A DNA stretch of 36,665 nt. Source: Magnetococcales bacterium. GTDB taxonomy: Bacteria; Pseudomonadota; Magnetococcia; Magnetococcales; Magnetaquicoccaceae. A model generated the notes under the pieces. The model had not been told where the DNA came from, searched no databases, and worked only from the letters and a program-made list of their open reading frames with translations. Positions 33,726-36,665 of this stretch are shown one piece after another (the first letter of the stretch is position 1; every line of letters starts with the position of its first letter). The stretch is taken from NCBI GenBank assembly GCA_015231375.1, contig JADGBT010000037.1:1-36665 (forward strand), given 5' to 3'. The position numbers and the translations under genes are program-made.

Positions 33726-34430
33726 ATGAGTGATGGCCAGACTTCTGCCATTCTGATCGTGTTGATCGAAGACGAACCGCAGATTCGTCGGTTTGTCCGG
33801 GCCGCTTTGGAGGCGGAACAGTATCAGGTCGTGGATGCGGAGACGGGAAAAAGGGGGCTGATCGAGGTCGGAACCCGTCGCCCCGATCTGGTGATCGTGG
33901 ATCTTGGACTGCCGGATGTGGATGGCATTGAGGTGATCCGGGATATGCGTTCCTGGTCCAATCTACCCATCCTGATTCTTTCGGCCCGAGACAACGAAAT
34001 CGACAAGGTGACCGCATTGGATATGGGGGCGGACGATTATCTGACCAAACCTTTTGGAGTTCCGGAGTTGTTGGCGCGGGTGCGCGCTCTACTGCGTCGC
34101 GCCTCTCGCCTCCACGGGGATGAAACCCCGATTGTCGTATTCGGGGATGTGGAGGTCAATCTGGTTCAACGCATGGTGACCCGGAATGGGAGTCCCATTC
34201 ATCTGACGGCCATCGAATATCGTCTTTTGGCACAACTGGTGGCCAACTCCGGGCGGGTCATGACGCATCGTGTACTGCTCCGGGATGTCTGGGGACCGAG
34301 CCATTCCGACAACACCCATTATTTACGTGTGTACATGTCCAATCTGCGTCGTAAATTGGAAGCGGATCCCAATGTTCCAAAATATATTCTGACAGAGTCG
34401 GGAGTTGGATACAGGCTTGTATTGTCATGA
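33726..34430 (+). CDS. kdpE: KdpE response regulator (OmpR family)
   Basis: A 234-aa OmpR/PhoB-type regulator. The receiver has acidic Glu15-Asp16, phospho-acceptor Asp59 (LVIVDLGLPDVDG) and the Lys of YLTKPF. The C-terminal winged helix shows LTAIEYRLLAQLVANSGRVMTH (landmark LTAIE to RVMTH) and HYLRVYMSNLRRKLE, ending ESGVGYRLVLS. ATG 33726 has GGAGG about 8 bases upstream. It is separated from kdpD by 196 bp rather than the usual overlap, so it may have its own promoter. It is the natural candidate to bind the 11-bp-period direct repeats upstream of kdp, trkA and ktrB. Confidence 0.94.
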   Translation: MSDGQTSAILIVLIEDEPQIRRFVRAALEAEQYQVVDAETGKRGLIEVGTRRPDLVIVDLGLPDVDGIEVIRDMRSWSNLPILILSARDNEIDKVTALDMGADDYLTKPFGVPELLARVRALLRRASRLHGDETPIVVFGDVEVNLVQRMVTRNGSPIHLTAIEYRLLAQLVANSGRVMTHRVLLRDVWGPSHSDNTHYLRVYMSNLRRKLEADPNVPKYILTESGVGYRLVLS

Positions 34431-34544
34431 ATGCTTATCAAGATGGAGAAAACATATCAAGAACATGGAATGGTCTGTGACCACACGATCAACAGTCGGG
34501 CACAACCGTGGCGCAGGAATCGTTATACGTTTGAGGTCTCTGCA

Positions 34545-35363
34545 TTATCGGACATGAAAGCTCCACCCCATGGCTTCTTCAGGTTTGCGTTTTATGTAAT
34601 CATACTTCCACTGTTGCAAACGCCTGTACAACCCGGGAGAAATCGCCGCGCTCAAGGCAAACAGACCATGCCATGGAAAGCTCGGCACAACGGGAGACAA
34701 TGGGCTGTCCAATCTCAACCCGGCATTGGTGATTTCTTGATACAGTTGTTCTTTGGTATATTCAATTTTGTGATCGGTATCGTCGCGCGAATCGATTCCG
34801 GCCTGACGCAATCGTCTTTTCCAGGAAGTGTCCCGGTTTGGGATGCTGATCACAATCGGGGCTTCGTTTTTTTTGATGCGTTTCAACTCTTTCAGGCACT
34901 CGACACGATTCTCCAGATGTTCCATGACATCGGAAAAGAGAATCACGTCAAAAGTGTCGTCGGCAAAGGGATAGGGTGTTTTTTCCAGATCGATGGGATA
35001 GACCTCCACTGCAACGTTACGGGATAAAGCGTTTTCTTGGGTGATGCGAATATTGTCTGGATTGTTTTCAATTCCCACCGTGCGGGCTGCACCATATTCG
35101 CACGCCTTCAGGCAGGAAGCGCCTATACCGCATCCGACATCCAGAAAATGAATGCCCGGCTTCAGGAATGGCTCCACCTGGGAACCTGTTTTTGGGTCAA
35201 ACAGATGTTTCGGGTGAACAGGATGCTGGGAATAACCGCGCCACTGCATTGCCTTGCAGGCCAGTTGAGCAAAATATTTGTTTTGCCATTTCAACCATGC
35301 CAAATAACTGCGTCTGGGATTCTGCACCCATGCACGCAACGTCCAATAAAGAGATCTGATCAT
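34545..35363 (-). CDS. Class I SAM-dependent methyltransferase
   Basis: A 272-aa Rossmann-fold methyltransferase. Motif I is FLDVGCGIGAS (about residues 73-83), with the acidic SAM-ribose residue Glu99 (TVGIENN). Motif II/III-like blocks are FDVILFSDVMEHLEN and APIVISIPNRD. The MEHLEN segment is typical of Methyltransf_11/UbiE-like enzymes. The C-terminal part (SPVVPSFPWHG, ISPGLYRRLQQW) resembles lipid or glycan-type methyltransferases, but the substrate is unknown. ATG 35363 is chosen because the body starts there, but the ribosome site is weak and the frame is open for 64 more codons. It is convergent with kdpE, and its AT content is slightly higher than in the neighbours. Confidence 0.75.
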   Translation of the reverse strand: MIRSLYWTLRAWVQNPRRSYLAWLKWQNKYFAQLACKAMQWRGYSQHPVHPKHLFDPKTGSQVEPFLKPGIHFLDVGCGIGASCLKACEYGAARTVGIENNPDNIRITQENALSRNVAVEVYPIDLEKTPYPFADDTFDVILFSDVMEHLENRVECLKELKRIKKNEAPIVISIPNRDTSWKRRLRQAGIDSRDDTDHKIEYTKEQLYQEITNAGLRLDSPLSPVVPSFPWHGLFALSAAISPGLYRRLQQWKYDYIKRKPEEAMGWSFHVR

Positions 35364-35609
35364 TTTAATGATCCATTCCGTGAGCCTTTGGCAAGCATTG
35401 GAAGAGGTGTGCGTCCGGTTCTTGTGGATGGTTCGTTTGGCTGCGTGATTATCCTGCCCGTGATTGACACGGACACGATTGATGCCGTTTGCGACATAAA
35501 TAACCGATATACAGAGATTCTCTTGTATCTCATCGACATTTTTCCCCTGCGCCACATGGCACCGGTAGACCCGTTTCCGTGGTTGCGTTTGGGTGGAGAT
35601 GGTCTTTGC

Positions 35610-36572
35610 TCAGGACGCAAATACCTCATCCACGGAGTTCGCGAACAGGATCTTCTCCCCCCATACTGTGATCCATTCCAGGTCCGCTGATCTGACCTTT
35701 TGGGTCACCCAGTCTGGTGTTTGGCCAAACTTGCGGTGCATCTGTTTCAAGAGCATGGAAGCGGCTTCTTCCTGGCGTCCTTCCTGGCGTCCTTCCTGGC
35801 GTCCTTCCTGGCGTCCTTGCACCAGCAGGTGTTCCAACTTCGGAATGACAGACAGTTCATGTTCAGGCATTGTGTCCACCAGGAAATCAAACCACTCCCT
35901 TCCAAGCAGCGCCACTTGCTCTGGCGTGACACCCTCCATTTCCGGGCTGTTCAGAGAATCTTGCATGAGCAACCTCCATAATCCGACAATGGTCTGACTG
36001 AATGCAATCGAGATCCGAAACAATCCAGTCTGTTTGATGGTCTGAAACGCCTTCTTCCTTTCCTCCTGGCGGCTGGCAAAGCACTTCAGAGGCGCGTTTC
36101 GCACCTCATTCGTCAGTTCATTCAGAAGAATCAAACGAATCATACCTCCCCAGAGCGGTTTGCTTTCGTAGATCCCGCTGGGACCAACAGGGTGAAAGGC
36201 AAAACGTTCGATGAATTCTGGTCGTGGAGTGATGGCACTGATAATGACGCTTTGCAACTGTCGCCTTTGCAGACCCGCGCTGTCCAGAAACAGGGTGTCG
36301 TACATCGACAACCAGGAAAGCGCATCCTCATTGAGATTTTCGGTGATCTTCAATTCGGCCAGAATATGATCTGCTTCCAGATCCCATAGTCCGTCAGCCA
36401 AAAGCAAGAGTTGCTCTTTTGTCCAACTTTCCTTCTGGCGTCGGATCAAAATGAAATCCGCTCTGGGAGGCGTGGAGGTGACTGGTACTTCCACGCGGAC
36501 CTCAATACCAACGGGTTTCAAGAGCTCTTTCAGGGTTGTCCCAACCAGATTATGCCAGTAGGTATTGCCCAC
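35610..36572 (-). CDS. Rpn-family PD-(D/E)XK nuclease-like protein with DUF4351-type C-terminus
   Basis: A 320-aa protein from a GTG start (36572) with AAGGA about 9 bases upstream. A candidate PD-(D/E)XK site is present: Asp39 (RADFILI) and Glu73-x-Lys75 (HILAELKITEN). The C-terminus (LLKQMHRKFGQTPDWVTQKV, then ADLEWITVWGEKILFANSVDEVF) matches the DUF4351 helical unit that ends many Rpn/transposase-like nucleases. Between them lies GRQE repeated four times (about residues 253-268), encoded by perfect 12-bp repeats. Such proteins are often numerous and mobile; RpnA-type members promote RecA-independent recombination. The activity of this copy is inferred from motifs only. Confidence 0.72.
   Translation of the reverse strand: MGNTYWHNLVGTTLKELLKPVGIEVRVEVPVTSTPPRADFILIRRQKESWTKEQLLLLADGLWDLEADHILAELKITENLNEDALSWLSMYDTLFLDSAGLQRRQLQSVIISAITPRPEFIERFAFHPVGPSGIYESKPLWGGMIRLILLNELTNEVRNAPLKCFASRQEERKKAFQTIKQTGLFRISIAFSQTIVGLWRLLMQDSLNSPEMEGVTPEQVALLGREWFDFLVDTMPEHELSVIPKLEHLLVQGRQEGRQEGRQEGRQEEAASMLLKQMHRKFGQTPDWVTQKVRSADLEWITVWGEKILFANSVDEVFAS
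35768..35815 (-). repeat. Four perfect 12-bp tandem repeats encoding GRQE
   Basis: CTTCCTGGCGTC (plus-strand form) is repeated four times without change in 48 bases, in frame with the nuclease-like gene. It encodes the charged GRQE spacer ahead of the C-terminal helical unit. Perfect identity suggests recent expansion. Confidence 0.95.
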
Positions 36573-36665
36573 TGCGTTTGTCCTTCCAACGTCACCGGGT
36601 TGATTTTGATCTATCTTCCGTCAAGTTTCGCCTTTCGGCAAGCCAATTGTGAGGAGTTGCCCCAA

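Overview
This window is about 36.7 kb of GC-rich bacterial DNA. An AT-rich, IS-flanked stretch occupies roughly positions 135-1900. The gene set is that of a Gram-negative proteobacterium: a sigma-54 enhancer-binding regulator, Rrf2-controlled SUF genes, a multi-PAS hybrid kinase, and Trk, Ktr and Kdp potassium systems. A magnetotactic or other deep-branching lineage came to mind, but nothing here proves a taxon.

Layout. (1) 1-2490 is an accessory island. It holds the 3' end of an ISL3-like element, a gene whose 5' end is replaced by that IS, an AT-rich membrane-protein gene split by an in-frame stop, and a decayed IS5/IS1182-like transposase. (2) 2584-8728 (minus strand) is a tightly coupled Fe-S cluster operon: Rrf2 regulator, sufB, sufC, sufD, sufU, Rieske ferredoxin, ferredoxin-NADP reductase, VOC protein. 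No cysteine desulfurase is present. A TPR gene lies upstream. (3) 9661-17373 is a signalling block: a receiver-kinase protein with a good sigma-54 promoter, a sigma-54 activator of the NtrC type, and a divergent 1490-aa hybrid kinase carrying a 13-copy 12-bp coding repeat. (4) 17667-20393 is a set of poorly characterised genes: a degenerate cyclic-nucleotide-binding-like protein, a protein resembling only the N-terminal half of a transposase, and two hypotheticals. The intergenic DNA here is rich in hairpins. (5) 20397-34430 is a potassium-uptake supercluster: trkH-trkA (minus), divergent ktrB-ktrA (plus), then kdp with two small extra ORFs, kdpF, kdpA, kdpB, kdpC, kdpD and kdpE. (6) 34545-36572 (minus) holds a methyltransferase and an Rpn/PD-(D/E)XK nuclease-like protein with GRQE repeats.

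The most interesting observation is that all three potassium-uptake transcription units carry the same kind of element upstream. It is a direct repeat TTGAY-N6-TTGAT with an 11-bp period: TTGACACCATCTTGAT before kdp, TTGACACCATTTTGAT before trkA, and TTGATGAAATCTTGAT before ktrB. An 11-bp direct repeat is what OmpR-type regulators such as KdpE bind. A shared potassium regulon controlled by the local KdpDE is therefore a testable hypothesis. Other notable points are the SUF operon with a redox branch where sufS would be expected, an 84-aa secreted-type ORF translationally wedged between kdpF and kdpA, and a possible domesticated transposase fragment preceded by a T9G9 tract.

No tRNA, rRNA or CRISPR array was recognised.
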